NCBI GenBank assembly: GCA_009731375.1
Contig: BJOX01000007.1
Coordinates: forward strand, 1,773,245-1,796,333
Source: Paulinella micropora
Taxonomy: Eukaryota > Cercozoa > Imbricatea > Euglyphida
Direction: 5' to 3'
Length of the DNA stretch: 23,089 bases
A program made the position numbers and the translations under genes. Under the pieces are notes generated by a model that saw only the letters and a list, made by a program, of their open reading frames with translations, was not told the DNA's origin and made no database searches. The number at the start of each line of letters is the position of its first letter. Within the stretch, counting starts at the first letter, position 1. Positions 10,101-17,410 of the stretch are shown one piece after another.

Positions 10101-12070
10101 GAAGCCGCTCAGATTTCGCAGGCCCGTAGCGACGAGGACAGCCGCGAGTCTCTTGCCGTTCTCCGAACGTACCGGTGCTCCCTTATCATCGACCTCCCCG
10201 TGCTGACCGACGATGCCCTCCTCTTTTCGGCTGCATGCCGGCCCGAGCTTCGCGTTGGCATCCGCCACCGTGACCACAAGACCTTTGGCTCCAAAAAAAG
10301 CTATAGCTGCCTGCCAGGCCGCATACGCCTCTGACGACTCTTCTTCCTGCGTTTCCTGGGGAAAGTAGCCGTTGCCCACATAGATATCCTGAGCGCCGGT
10401 AACACCCGAGGCGATACGCAGCCACACTTGCTGCCGGTGGTCGACGGGGGCTGACACCAGGTTGCAATACGGACCAAGGAAGTTAGCCACCGCGAATAGA
10501 ACCCCACCCTTGCAGCGATTTTTCTCGCTGACCTCCGCAGGTTTTCCAAAAATCCGGAATCCATCCAGGCTGCATTTGGAAAGTTGCTTCTTGCCCATGC
10601 GGTGCTCCTGAGCCCCGATGACTAGCCAGCCCTCGTGCTTGTAGAATGATGCCCATTCCGCCGTGCCTACGTTGTCGTATCCCGTTTTACCCTGCCAGTT
10701 GTGACTCGCGACGAGTAGCTTGAAGCCGGTATCGAACTGCTTGGAGCGGTGCTTCTTGGCTCGTTTCCGGACCCGACGGCCGCGCTTGGCTTCCGCCCTC
10801 GTGCTGCCCCCCTCTGCAGGTGCTTGCGCAGGTTGGTCCCCCACTGCACTGGCCGCCGAATGCAGGGGCACCACATGCACATCAGCACACTCAGACACAC
10901 ACTTAGGTGCATCGGCAGCCAATTCCGAAGACACCACCTGCACATCATCGACACATTCTTCATGCAGAGGCAAGACGCGATATCCCGTCGCAGCTTCCTC
11001 CTTCCGGACCGCCGCTTCCCCACGCAGATGGATGCGAATAAGCCTTCGGACACGTTCCCTGTCCCTGAACCTGCGCCCAAGGGCCACATTGACCCCTCTG
11101 CCGAAGAATTTGAGATGTTTGAGTTGCTGCAACGCCGTCTGCCTGCTGTCATCGTCCTCGTAGACCAGCTCCAGGTGACGAGACATTCGCTGGCCTTGCC
11201 ACTCCATTACCGGGACCACCAGACCAAGACCGCTCATTTTGGAGGCGATCTCCTGTAGATTGGCGCGTTCTGAGAGCCCCCAGACAATCAGATTACGCCC
11301 GTCCTTGTCGTACCGATCTACCCGCCGGTACCGTCGAGGCGGCGGTGCCATCTGCCATATAGCGCCGCTCGCCTTATGTTGAAGCGCCGACCCGTGTGCC
11401 AGGTTTGGGGAGGAAGGATGAGGCGCAGCTAAGATAGCCTCTCCACGTGGTTCAGGAATTCCGTCATATACGCGAGCCCTCATCCTCCCATCCTGGGACA
11501 TCGGGCCAGAGCCCGTCGAAGAGGCATTCCCACGGGGATTGTCCAGGTCTTCGGCGATTCTACCTTGTCCCATAAGGGCCACAGTGGTAGCTCCGTGCTT
11601 CGCGTATTTGTAATCCATTGAGAGTAGTAGACGGCCAATGTCGCTGGCCATCACCGCCGCGCCTCTTTACGCCGAGGAAAGCGCCCGTCCATGCAAATAG
11701 CATCGGCGGTATCTGCAACACACACTACACGCATTTCCGCCGGTGTCACTGGACGCTGCCGCGTCGCTTCGTGCCCTTCGGCGCCCGCCAGCACCCCCAG
11801 CGTCGCCAGAACCTGCCTCACGCACTACACACACTCTCCATCGCATCGCCAACGCCTCTACTCTCATGCCTTATGGACTTTCAGCTGCTCCTAACAATAC
11901 ACATCATGAGGTACGGGTGTCCCCGAGTGGAGCCAGATCGGACGGCGTGCCGCTGAAACTCCTTCCCCCACGTGGGTATAGAAGGCGCGAACCTAGCGGT
12001 ACCTATAGAGTCTTACAGACAAGTATAGTAATCCCAGCCGAAGCTGCTCAGTTAGAAATGCAACGGTTGA
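6640..12070 (-). mobile_element. LINE-type non-LTR retrotransposon with endonuclease and RT
   Basis: One long - strand frame carries the ordered domains of an APE-type LINE: endonuclease, reverse transcriptase, C-terminal zinc knuckle. The endonuclease upstream of RT and the terminal CCHC knuckle are typical of L1-like and related clades of plants and algae. Boundaries are approximate. The 5' side ends somewhere in 11670-12165, before an AAT microsatellite; the 3' side runs into a (GAA)n tract, with no poly(A) seen. I could not identify target-site duplications. The element is antisense to the surrounding + strand gene and, by the exon layout, lies in an intron. Its higher GC and lack of microsatellite interruptions set it apart from its surroundings. 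Confidence 0.85.
7152..11651 (-). CDS. LINE polyprotein: endonuclease / reverse transcriptase
   Basis: The likely start is ATG at 11651; a GTG one codon earlier extends the frame trivially, and an in-frame stop lies at 11669-11667. It encodes about 1,499 residues. Residues ~118-205 (NLIVWGLSER onwards) resemble the RRM-like RNA-binding region found in LINE ORF1 proteins. A basic stretch follows at ~285-305. Endonuclease, ~310-580: SHNW, the catalytic Glu in AQEHRMGK, VADANAK, LDYICASP and DTDHKAVW, all key acids and the final His present. Reverse transcriptase, ~860-1200: EQGGFRPGRRTTDQ, FVDLRKAF (motif A), QQGSPLSPTLFN (motif B), YADD (motif C), QYKYLGVVI. A CCHC knuckle (C-x2-C-x9-H-x4-C) lies near 1445-1463. 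The product would nick target DNA and prime reverse transcription there. The frame ends early by a shift near 7153-7188. Confidence 0.9.
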   Translation of the reverse strand: MASDIGRLLLSMDYKYAKHGATTVALMGQGRIAEDLDNPRGNASSTGSGPMSQDGRMRARVYDGIPEPRGEAILAAPHPSSPNLAHGSALQHKASGAIWQMAPPPRRYRRVDRYDKDGRNLIVWGLSERANLQEIASKMSGLGLVVPVMEWQGQRMSRHLELVYEDDDSRQTALQQLKHLKFFGRGVNVALGRRFRDRERVRRLIRIHLRGEAAVRKEEAATGYRVLPLHEECVDDVQVVSSELAADAPKCVSECADVHVVPLHSAASAVGDQPAQAPAEGGSTRAEAKRGRRVRKRAKKHRSKQFDTGFKLLVASHNWQGKTGYDNVGTAEWASFYKHEGWLVIGAQEHRMGKKQLSKCSLDGFRIFGKPAEVSEKNRCKGGVLFAVANFLGPYCNLVSAPVDHRQQVWLRIASGVTGAQDIYVGNGYFPQETQEEESSEAYAAWQAAIAFFGAKGLVVTVADANAKLGPACSRKEEGIVGQHGEVDDKGAPVRSENGKRLAAVLVATGLRNLSGFSCPVEGSYWWSRREQRGMGTGKHLLDYICASPGLASGAKFGVCEDDLDTDHKAVWAELTWSGQRRPKRAAKPYRSFRVDKLIGAGVSGNDHAAKQALDYLRDKFDDVFQHCLQKLGVHQLPELDLSGGADSQRVVDDVTERVAQSFRMAAHRVLGSRCIRPRFTNNWFDGELKELIQQRREAYAAYRRDESNAEARLNWLRLRKQIRKATRAKKSASFKQVQEEAVKCQREQSSKRFWLLAKRLGGARRTKVSAPVQREDGSLACTLPEKVARWEEFRKNSVKPRENPASAAVVVECCAEAGSLEWEEAEAKRQFHWNDRFRDEVARAMKEHEVGEDTCEELDKPFTQEEVLARQRALNNHKACGEDKVKNEMLKYGGAYINGYLTQYFNWIREAERTPKAWGKGIIVNIPKGGDPTDPDNWRDISIISCLGKLYLSLLATRLTLFVDGPDKLRPEQGGFRPGRRTTDQVFTLWQRLKGRQQQKRESYVLFVDLRKAFPSVWRDGLFERLWKLGVRGKFWRTLRRCYEQTSSQVLVDGALTPEVLEGVGVQQGSPLSPTLFNVFMDELCDRLASALKITDVKRLNDIKALLYADDVALIAHSRTELQKMVNVVAKFAEDYRLEVNLKPGKTEIMPIYTSSKAKRPSIRERGEPVVWFRGQKLCVTSQYKYLGVVITDDLKWKEQALRATRVTEVATAGWYSLWCAGEIQARYRLMCWNQLVGAKLKYAFDVWRAPVSQLTKLEAAMLRPMRMILGISPKTSKWITLFLARSLSAERLRRAAQLKFYGRLRVLPEKRFPVIASQVKSDWTAEAEGAIRDSMDLQQGLQELLNSSEKDLEGWCSTVDKWALQQDVKMVQQLMWDKREAGSDLTDGLRVILRQVFGTKEFPRWVALDDAHYNLLRRRLLSCNNRLRLYRSKLVSGMSPRCFCCHDDVNESLAHFLWDCPMHEGRRKQLLLSMQRLGGMAVGGAEGVEGVRRVVRS

Positions 12071-12167
12071 GGGTGTGAATGCATGGGGCAAGGCACGGCA
12101 ACGCACCAAGGCACTGGCAAGGCATTGGGACCGACTGAAGCCCCTCTCCAACGTGCGCTCATCATGT

Positions 12168-12168
<1 letters not shown>
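11652..12168 (-). other. Upstream region of the LINE (probable 5' UTR)
   Basis: Moderately GC-rich sequence without a supported gene. A 66-codon open frame at 11667-11867 (-) is rich in Arg, Ala and Cys and looks like chance. The element's 5' end must lie in this stretch. GGCAAGGCA-like short repeats occur near 12088-12127. Confidence 0.4.
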
Positions 12169-12467
<299 letters not shown>

Positions 12468-12570
12468 CTGATCCATGCCAGAGATTTTGGTGAGATAATG
12501 TTAGGTCTGGTTGTTGAGATAAATCGGTATCAATAGCCACGCAAAAGATTTTTCAACCAAATCATTGACA

Positions 12571-12602
12571 AGAGTCTGATGCTGCTGCTGTTGATGTTGA
12601 TT

Positions 12603-12637
<35 letters not shown>

Positions 12638-12707
12638 AGTGTTGGCGTTGCTGTTAGTCTTGTTGGTGTTGCTGTTCATGCTATTTTCTTGTAGCAGCAG
12701 CAGTTGA

Positions 12708-12742
<35 letters not shown>

Positions 12743-12812
12743 TTAGTGTTGGCGTTGCTGTTAGTCTTGGCGTTGCCGTTAGTGGTGTTGCTCTTCATAC
12801 TATTTTCTTGTA
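12571..12812. repeat. (GTT)n-rich segment with ~115-bp tandem duplication
   Basis: The block GTTGTTAGTGTTGGCG then TTGCTGTTAGTCTTG occurs twice, near 12631 and near 12741, each preceded by a GTT run and followed by a version of CATRCTATTTTCTTGTA. So a GTT microsatellite with its flank has been duplicated once. It is intronic, just upstream of the first lipase exon. Confidence 0.75.
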
Positions 12813-12873
12813 TGCATGAAGCAGCGAACTTAAGCTTTCCCAACGTCTGAATAACTGCGCACTGCCCTTGCAG

Positions 12874-12996
12874 ATTTGTCCTCTGGAAATCAGGCTCCAG
12901 CCTGATGAACATCGCATGGGCCGTGTACCTACCGACAGAAGCGAAGTATGCCGTTCTTGCCATTCGCGGGTCTGCCAACCCTGAGAACTGGCTCAG
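12874..12996 (+). CDS. Lipase exon 1: strand before the RG (oxyanion) motif
   Basis: The acceptor is cactgcccttgcag (ending 12873); the donor is CTCAG before gtcaga (12997). Entry and exit are both phase 2. The reading is FVLWKSGSSLMNIAW then AVYLPTEAKYAVLAI then RGSANPENWL. The segment YAVLAIRGSANPENWL matches the conserved core of class-3 lipases (Lipase_3; fungal triacylglycerol lipase-like), where a hydrophobic strand ends in RG[TS] near the oxyanion hole, followed by a W-L pair. Preceding lipase sequence must lie on an upstream exon. The sequence past the donor stays open for a few codons (SDIRAST) before turning into GA repeat, so a slightly later exon end is possible. Confidence 0.75.
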
Positions 12997-13030
12997 GTCA
13001 GATATCAGAGCTTCAACAAGCCAGCAATTC

Positions 13031-13046
13031 AGGGAGAGAGAGAGAA

Positions 13047-13079
<33 letters not shown>

Positions 13080-13198
13080 CGTGTGTGTGTGTGTGTGTGT
13101 GTGGTGTGCCTGTGTATGTGTGTGTGTGTGTGTGCATGTCTTTGTGTGTGTGCAAGTGAGCGAATGAGAGTGAGAGAGACAGACAGATAGACAGATAC

Positions 13199-13231
<33 letters not shown>

Positions 13232-13259
13232 GAGAGAGAGCGAGAGAGAGAGAGAGAGC

Positions 13260-13293
<34 letters not shown>

Positions 13294-13328
13294 GAGAGAG
13301 AGAGAGAGAGAGATCTAGAGAGAGGAGA
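13031..13328. repeat. (GA)n, (GT)n and (GACA)n intronic microsatellite
   Basis: GA run, GT run from about 13080 to 13152, then GA/GACA runs to about 13328. It fills most of the intron between lipase exons 1 and 2. Confidence 0.95.
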
Positions 13329-13429
13329 GAGAAAAGAGCTGCACTTTCTGATGTGGCAGTGCGCTTCCATGGCCTTTGTTCACACACGTCACTTTGCTCT
13401 GGCGTGTTGGCAGCGATGCGGTTTGCAAG

Positions 13430-13631
13430 CTTGTCGAATACAAAGAAAACAAGCCTTGGCAAGATTCATCTGGGATTTTCAACAAAGTTGAAGTCTTTGA
13501 TGCGATCCCTGGAAGAAGCGCTAGTGCTTAAGGAACTGAAGGAATGGATCGAGCAAGGAGTCATCACTGAAGTGCACCTGGTAGGCCAGTCACAGGGTGG
13601 CGCTATGGCTCAAGCCATCGGATTAGAACTG
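13430..13631 (+). CDS. Lipase exon 2: nucleophile elbow GQSQG
   Basis: The frame reads TSLGKIHLGFS, KLKSLMRSLEEALVLKELKE, then EVHLVGQSQGGAMAQAIG. HLGF is the H-x-G-F motif and G-Q-S-Q-G is the G-x-S-x-G nucleophile elbow of class-3 lipases, with Ser as catalytic nucleophile. The donor gtatga at 13632 leaves phase 0. I chose the acceptor tttgcaag at 13429 because it enters in phase 2, matching exon 1, and gives the spacing from W-L to HLGF usual for the family. The more conventional acceptor gtggcag at 13359 would enter in a different frame and run into a stop at about 13533. An acceptor or indel error is the alternative. Confidence 0.7.
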
Positions 13632-13701
13632 GTATGATCCTCTCTCAAAACTGGAATGCGCTGATCCCCCGAGCTAAGCAGCGAGATATGCACATTAAAT
13701 A

Positions 13702-13757
13702 TATATGTATGTATATATGTATGTATGTATGTATGTATATGTATATGTATGTATATG
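13702..13757. repeat. (GTAT)n microsatellite
   Basis: GTAT units with gtatat variants, in the intron after lipase exon 2. Confidence 0.85.
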
Positions 13758-13858
13758 TACATCTACATGTATAGAAGTGAAAAAGGGAAAGAAGGATATG
13801 GAAGATGCAAGGATAAAGGAAATGAGGGGTGGAGAGGGGTGGGGGGGGGGGGGGGGAA

Positions 13859-14431
13859 NNNNNNNNNNNNNNNNNNNNNNNNNNNNNNNNNNNNNNNNNN
13901 NNNNNNNNNNNNNNNNNNNNNNNNNNNNNNNNNNNNNNNNNNNNNNNNNNNNNNNNNNNNNNNNNNNNNNNNNNNNNNNNNNNNNNNNNNNNNNNNNNNN
14001 NNNNNNNNNNNNNNNNNNNNNNNNNNNNNNNNNNNNNNNNNNNNNNNNNNNNNNNNNNNNNNNNNNNNNNNNNNNNNNNNNNNNNNNNNNNNNNNNNNNN
14101 NNNNNNNNNNNNNNNNNNNNNNNNNNNNNNNNNNNNNNNNNNNNNNNNNNNNNNNNNNNNNNNNNNNNNNNNNNNNNNNNNNNNNNNNNNNNNNNNNNNN
14201 NNNNNNNNNNNNNNNNNNNNNNNNNNNNNNNNNNNNNNNNNNNNNNNNNNNNNNNNNNNNNNNNNNNNNNNNNNNNNNNNNNNNNNNNNNNNNNNNNNNN
14301 NNNNNNNNNNNNNNNNNNNNNNNNNNNNNNNNNNNNNNNNNNNNNNNNNNNNNNNNNNNNNNNNNNNNNNNNNNNNNNNNNNNNNNNNNNNNNNNNNNNN
14401 NNNNNNNNNNNNNNNNNNNNNNNNNNNNNNN
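13859..14431. other. Assembly gap (573 N) between poly(G) and poly(C)
   Basis: The gap is preceded by a G run (~13841-13856) and followed by a C run (14432-14446). Sequence is missing here. The exon phases on either side (0 before, 1 after) and the absence of the expected lipase segment after the nucleophile elbow suggest that at least one lipase exon is hidden in or near the gap. Confidence 0.95.
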
Positions 14432-14475
14432 CCCCCCCCCCCCCCCACCCACCCAACACACACACACACCCAAAC

Positions 14476-14560
14476 AGACACAATAAAGAAAGAAAGAAAG
14501 AAACAAAAGAAACAGACAGAAAGAAAGAAAGAAAGAAAGAAAGAAGAAAGAAAGAAAAGA
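14476..14560. repeat. (GAAA)n microsatellite
   Basis: GAAA units with GACA and AAAC variants, between the gap and the inverted repeat that follows. Confidence 0.9.
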
Positions 14561-14568
14561 AATTGCCG

Positions 14569-14796
14569 AATCATCGTGAATGCATGTTTCTTCCTTTACT
14601 GTAAGCGTTCTCTCAGTCTTTTTCTTGCTTCTTCGTTTCTTCTTCTTTTGCTTGTTTGTTTGTTTCTTTCTTTCTTTCTGTTCTTTTCTTTCTTTTCAGG
14701 AAGAAAGAAAGAAAGAAAGAAAGAAACAAACAAACAAACAAACAAACTGAGAGAACGCTTACAGTAAAGGAAGAAACAGCTGCATTCACGATGATT
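14569..14796. repeat. Large intronic inverted repeat (fold-back)
   Basis: Left arm 14569-14616 (aatcatcgtgaatgcatg onwards, ending ctctcag) is complementary to right arm 14747-14796 (ctgagagaacgcttacag onwards, ending cacgatgatt). The arms are about 48 nt and essentially perfect apart from a two-base insertion (gc) in the right arm. The ~130-nt interior is also partly self-complementary, with TTTG/TTTC units on the left and GAAA/AAAC units on the right. Transcribed, it would be a very stable hairpin ending 24 nt before the next lipase exon. It could be a fold-back/MITE-like element. Confidence 0.9.
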
Positions 14797-14820
14797 GGGC
14801 CACTTGACGAAATCTTCTAG

Positions 14821-15171
14821 AATGGCGTCAATATTTACTGGTGCCACTGCTGTTTCTGGCTCGCAGCGCACGGCTCGACATAGTCGTTTTTCTGCCCGGC
14901 GCCATGGGTAAGGACTACTGCCATGTTGGAGAGGAGGTGTTTTTGACGTCCAGCTGTCAACAAGCAGTGGCCGACTGGGTCGGCGATCAAGTGAAAAAGC
15001 TGCTCCAAACAACTCGGGATGGTCAGGACGGTTCTGCGGCAAAGGGGGTACTTAGCCAGTTGGAATGCCCCGTGCATGTCACCACCGCGTACAAACGCCA
15101 GCTGGAGATTTGGCTGGAAAACGAGACTCTGCTGGAGACAGCAACGCGCTCGCTGGTGCAATGCGGCAACG
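14821..15171 (+). CDS. Lipase exon 3: catalytic Asp and His region
   Basis: The frame reads YLLVPLLFLARSARLDIVVF then LPGAMGKDYCHVGEEVFLTS, followed by a polar helical tail. D-I-V-x-x-L-P then x-H-V-G-x-E-V-x-L is the typical class-3 lipase C-terminal motif: the Asp and His are probably the catalytic acid and base that work with Ser of GQSQG on exon 2. The start follows acceptor atcttctag at 14820 (phase 1); an acceptor at 14866 (gctcgcag, phase 2) is the alternative. The donor gttgag at 15172 leaves phase 1 and fits exon 15587. The usual segment between nucleophile elbow and Asp (Y-x-x-F-G-x-P-R-x-G in the family) is missing, consistent with an unseen exon. Confidence 0.7.
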
Positions 15172-15216
15172 GTTGAGCAATAGTATTAGGAAGCAGTACG
15201 CGCGGGCATGTGGGTT

Positions 15217-15249
<33 letters not shown>

Positions 15250-15447
15250 CTGCGTGTTAGTGAGTGAGTGTAACAGAATGAATGAGTAAGTGTTTGCGTG
15301 CTTTGCTAACTCCTGTACACTTGGTAGATCTGTGTATGCATGCGTGCATCCATGTGTGCATATTTTTGTGTGATTGTGTTTTTATGTCTATGTGTGTGTG
15401 TGTTGTTTGTGTGTTGTGTGTGTGTTGTGTGTTGTGTGTGTGTGTGT

Positions 15448-15479
<32 letters not shown>

Positions 15480-15586
15480 TGTGTGTAAAAGCTTTGTATT
15501 TATATATGCCTGTGTTTATGCTCGCTTCTCATGTTATGCGTGCAACTGCGGCTTGTGACTGAAAGAACGTCCATCTGCCTTTGCAG
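15172..15586 (+). other. Intron with (GT)n microsatellites
   Basis: Begins with donor gttgag and ends with ctgcctttgcag. It contains GT runs at about 15219-15247 and 15395-15485, the latter with GTGTT interruptions. Confidence 0.7.
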
Positions 15587-15717
15587 GCGTGTTTGACAAG
15601 GCGGCTGGGGCTTTGACTTCAGCAATTCGTAGGTCTTCGTCCTCAGACACTGTCAGAGCTTGCTCGCCGAGGCTGTCGCAACATTCTGCGTCGTTGCTGA
15701 CGGCGGTCAATCCGTAC
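15587..15717 (+). CDS. Linker exon after the lipase domain
   Basis: The acceptor ctgcctttgcag ends at 15586. With one base from the previous exon it reads G-VFDKAAGALTSAI then RRSSSSDTVRACSP, a Ser-rich polar linker. The donor is uncertain: gtagcc at 15718, gtcaat at 15706 and gtcaga at 15652 all leave phase 0 and join the next exon in frame. The strongest-looking site, gtacgt at 15714, would give the wrong frame. I chose 15717 as the longest consistent option. No domain is recognised. Confidence 0.6.
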
Positions 15718-15776
15718 GTAGCCATGAGCAGCCTTGACTTCGGTATCGCCAATTTTGTGTCTACACGGCCTACCAG

Positions 15777-16355
15777 GTGGGTCAGGTGCGGAAGGACATT
15801 GCTCAGCTGCAAAAGCGGCAGGACGAGGGCTTTGCTCTCCTGCGTAGAGCCCTGGAACTACAAAGCCAACAGCTTACCTTGATCCTGAAAAACCAGGACG
15901 ACACGCACAAACGGCTGGGCGAGATCAAAGAGCTCATCAGGACGGAGGCCAGTGGTATCATAGCGCAGTTCCAGGACACATGGTACCAGGAGAAGTATGA
16001 GAAGCTGGAAAACTATTATAAGGAGATGATCCACAGAACTATTGAGGGTAAAGCCTTTTCCAAAGCAGAAAAGGCCCTCATGTCGGACAGTGCCCTGAGT
16101 CTGTTAGGAGCAAGAGTGCATTTGATGAAGGAACACCTACCACAACTACTAATAGAACAGCAGCGACGGCGGCGAGAAGAGATAGGTCCCGCTAAGGCGG
16201 TACCTTATGTGGCCGCTCTCTGCTTTGCGGCTCGTGGCATCATGGACTCTGGCGGGTCTCTTAGCTACGCGCTGGCTAATATGAAGGAGGCAAAGAAATG
16301 GATCATGACTCAGGTGCTGATCATCTTCCAACAAAGCAAAAGGAGTTGGCTTCAG
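15777..16355 (+). CDS. Large helical/coiled-coil exon (193 codons)
   Basis: The acceptor is ctaccag (ending 15776); the donor is TTCAG before gtaatg (16356), phase 0 at both ends. The translation begins VGQVRKDIAQLQKRQDEG and is predicted by eye to be almost entirely helical: heptad-like segments (LQKRQDEGFALLRRALELQS, DDTHKRLGEIKELIRTEAS, EKYEKLENYYKEMIHRTIEG) are followed by a less charged helical part (VPYVAALCFAARGIMDSGG). This suggests a coiled coil and a helical bundle linking the lipase to the Sel1 repeats. I recognise no named family. It is the longest and clearest exon of the gene. Confidence 0.8.
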
Positions 16356-16366
16356 GTAATGCGCTC

Positions 16367-16572
16367 AAGTAAAAATTGCAAGAAAACAAAACCGAGATGA
16401 GATGAAGATAGGATGAACATGGAGTAAAGATGGAGTCGAGTTGGAATCAAGCCTAAATACAGTGGCATATAGATCACTGTACTTGGGCCTGATTCCAACT
16501 CGGCTCCGTTTTGGCTCTATGTTCATCCTATCTTCATCTCATGTCGGTTTTGTTTTCTTCAAATTTTCACTT
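16367..16572. repeat. 206-bp intronic inverted repeat (98-nt arms, 10-nt loop)
   Basis: Arm 16367-16464 and arm 16475-16572 are inverted copies, aligned without gaps; I count about 85 of 98 positions matching. The loop is gcatatagat. Several mismatches are transitions that would pair as G-U in RNA. The element begins 11 nt after the splice donor of the previous exon. No obvious target-site duplication flanks it. It could be a fold-back transposon/MITE relic, an inverted duplication, or a precursor-like RNA hairpin. Confidence 0.95.
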
Positions 16573-16651
16573 CCGTTAGGAATAGCACACTTGACTTTAT
16601 AAACCGGTTCCTTTGTTTACCTCCGCAACCTTGCTTACCACAGCCGATAGT

Positions 16652-16692
16652 CGACAACCCTACTGTTCACAGCCGACAACCCTACTGTTCAC
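16652..16692. repeat. Short tandem 19-bp direct repeat
   Basis: The sequence cgacaaccctactgttcac occurs at 16652-16670 and again at 16674-16692. It is intronic, in otherwise unique sequence that also has three TTACCACA units (about 16636, 16694, 16750). Confidence 0.8.
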
Positions 16693-16794
16693 TGTTACCA
16701 CATTTTTGTCTATATGGCAACAGATAATTTTATGTTCATCGCACTTCCTTACCACATCCGATTGTTGATCCTTTAGTTACTTGCACATATAGTG

Positions 16795-16796
<2 letters not shown>

Positions 16797-16838
<42 letters not shown>

Positions 16839-16845
16839 CCTATCT
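16797..16845. repeat. (CTAT)n microsatellite
   Basis: About 12 CTAT units just upstream of a splice acceptor at 16859, acting as part of its pyrimidine-rich region. Confidence 0.9.
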
Positions 16846-16859
16846 TTCTGTGCTGTCAG

Positions 16860-17051
16860 CTGCTTTCATGGGCTCCTGTTCTTTGTGAGTATTTGGCTTT
16901 GCACTCCGGACTCAGTCTGAGCGTCAAGGAGGTAATCAAAAGAGCCCAGAGCCAAGCTGAAGATTTCAAGGGAGACAACAAGGATGTAATCAAAAGTGCC
17001 CAGAGCCAAGCTGAAGATTTCAAGGGAGACAACAAGGATGCTGAAGCCGAG
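16860..17051 (+). CDS. Exon with in-frame 54-bp tandem duplication
   Basis: The acceptor gtgctgtcag ends at 16859. The frame (phase 0) reads LLSWAPVLCEYLALHSG, SLSVKE, then two copies of an 18-residue unit, VIKRAQSQAEDFKGDNKD and VIKSAQSQAEDFKGDNKD, then AEAE. The duplicated DNA (16932-17039) differs at few positions, so it is recent, and it keeps the frame. Several donors leave phase 0: before the first unit (16931), before the second (16985), at 17051 (gtcatt) and at 17066 (gtgaaa). It is unclear whether both copies are always spliced in. The unit is charged and helical. Confidence 0.6.
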
Positions 17052-17155
17052 GTCATTCAACTATGTGTGAAAATGATTTGTTAAGTTTGTGTGTGTGTGT
17101 GTGTTTTGTTTTTTTTGACAACGTTGCAATTGTATCTTTGTGTCTGCCGTACAAG

Positions 17156-17190
17156 GCTAAGCAGAGATTTTACGTGGATCAGTGGACTAG
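17156..17190 (+). CDS. Short exon, phase 0 to 2
   Basis: It lies between acceptor ccgtacaag (ending 17155) and donor gttgat at 17191, and reads AKQRFYVDQWT plus two bases. It fits the frame of both neighbours, completing a Ser codon with the first base of 17238. The upstream intron holds a GT run and a T-rich stretch. Confidence 0.5.
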
Positions 17191-17237
17191 GTTGATGCGT
17201 ATTTATTCTTGCATGAATGGGATCTGTAGGTTTGCAG

Positions 17238-17347
17238 CATCCTGGAGCTACTCCGTCTCTTCAGGCGGGTAGAGGAATTTCATCAGGACGAGATCAAAGA
17301 GGAGGAAGAGGATTGTTTTGCTTCACTTTTGGAGCTTGTCGAGCCAG
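17238..17347 (+). CDS. Helical acidic exon, phase 2 to 1
   Basis: The acceptor gtttgcag ends at 17237. It reads ILELLRLFRRVEEFHQDEI, KEEEED, CFASLLELVEP plus one base, an amphipathic and acidic helix. The donor gtcttc at 17348 sits inside a 16-bp sequence that is repeated at the acceptor of the same intron. Phases agree on both sides. Confidence 0.7.
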
Positions 17348-17410
17348 GTCTTCACGCAGCATGTTTCTTGTAACTGGCGTTCTTTGGGGAAGGGGTTCAG
17401 TGTAAGCCAG
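17348..17410 (+). other. 63-bp intron with duplicated splice-site sequence
   Basis: The sequence agccaggtcttcacgc at 17342-17357 spans the exon-intron junction, and agccagggcttcacgc at 17405-17420 spans the intron-exon junction; one base of 16 differs. Removing one copy plus the intervening bases leaves a single uninterrupted reading. The difference (T versus G) creates the GT only at the donor side. The intron contains in-frame stops, so it is not simply translated. Confidence 0.75.

Noticed and set aside
10720-11258. + strand open frames inside the LINE (for example ~147 and ~169 codons)
   Set aside because: Shadows of the real - strand frame in GC-rich DNA; no recognisable motifs.
11667-11867. 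66-codon - strand frame upstream of the LINE ORF as a separate ORF1
   Set aside because: Too short, Arg/Ala/Cys-biased, without an RNA-binding pattern; the ORF1-like part is inside the main frame.
13645-14767. Open frames of ~250-310 codons spanning the gap
   Set aside because: Most of their length is unknown bases (N); the remainder is repeat translation.
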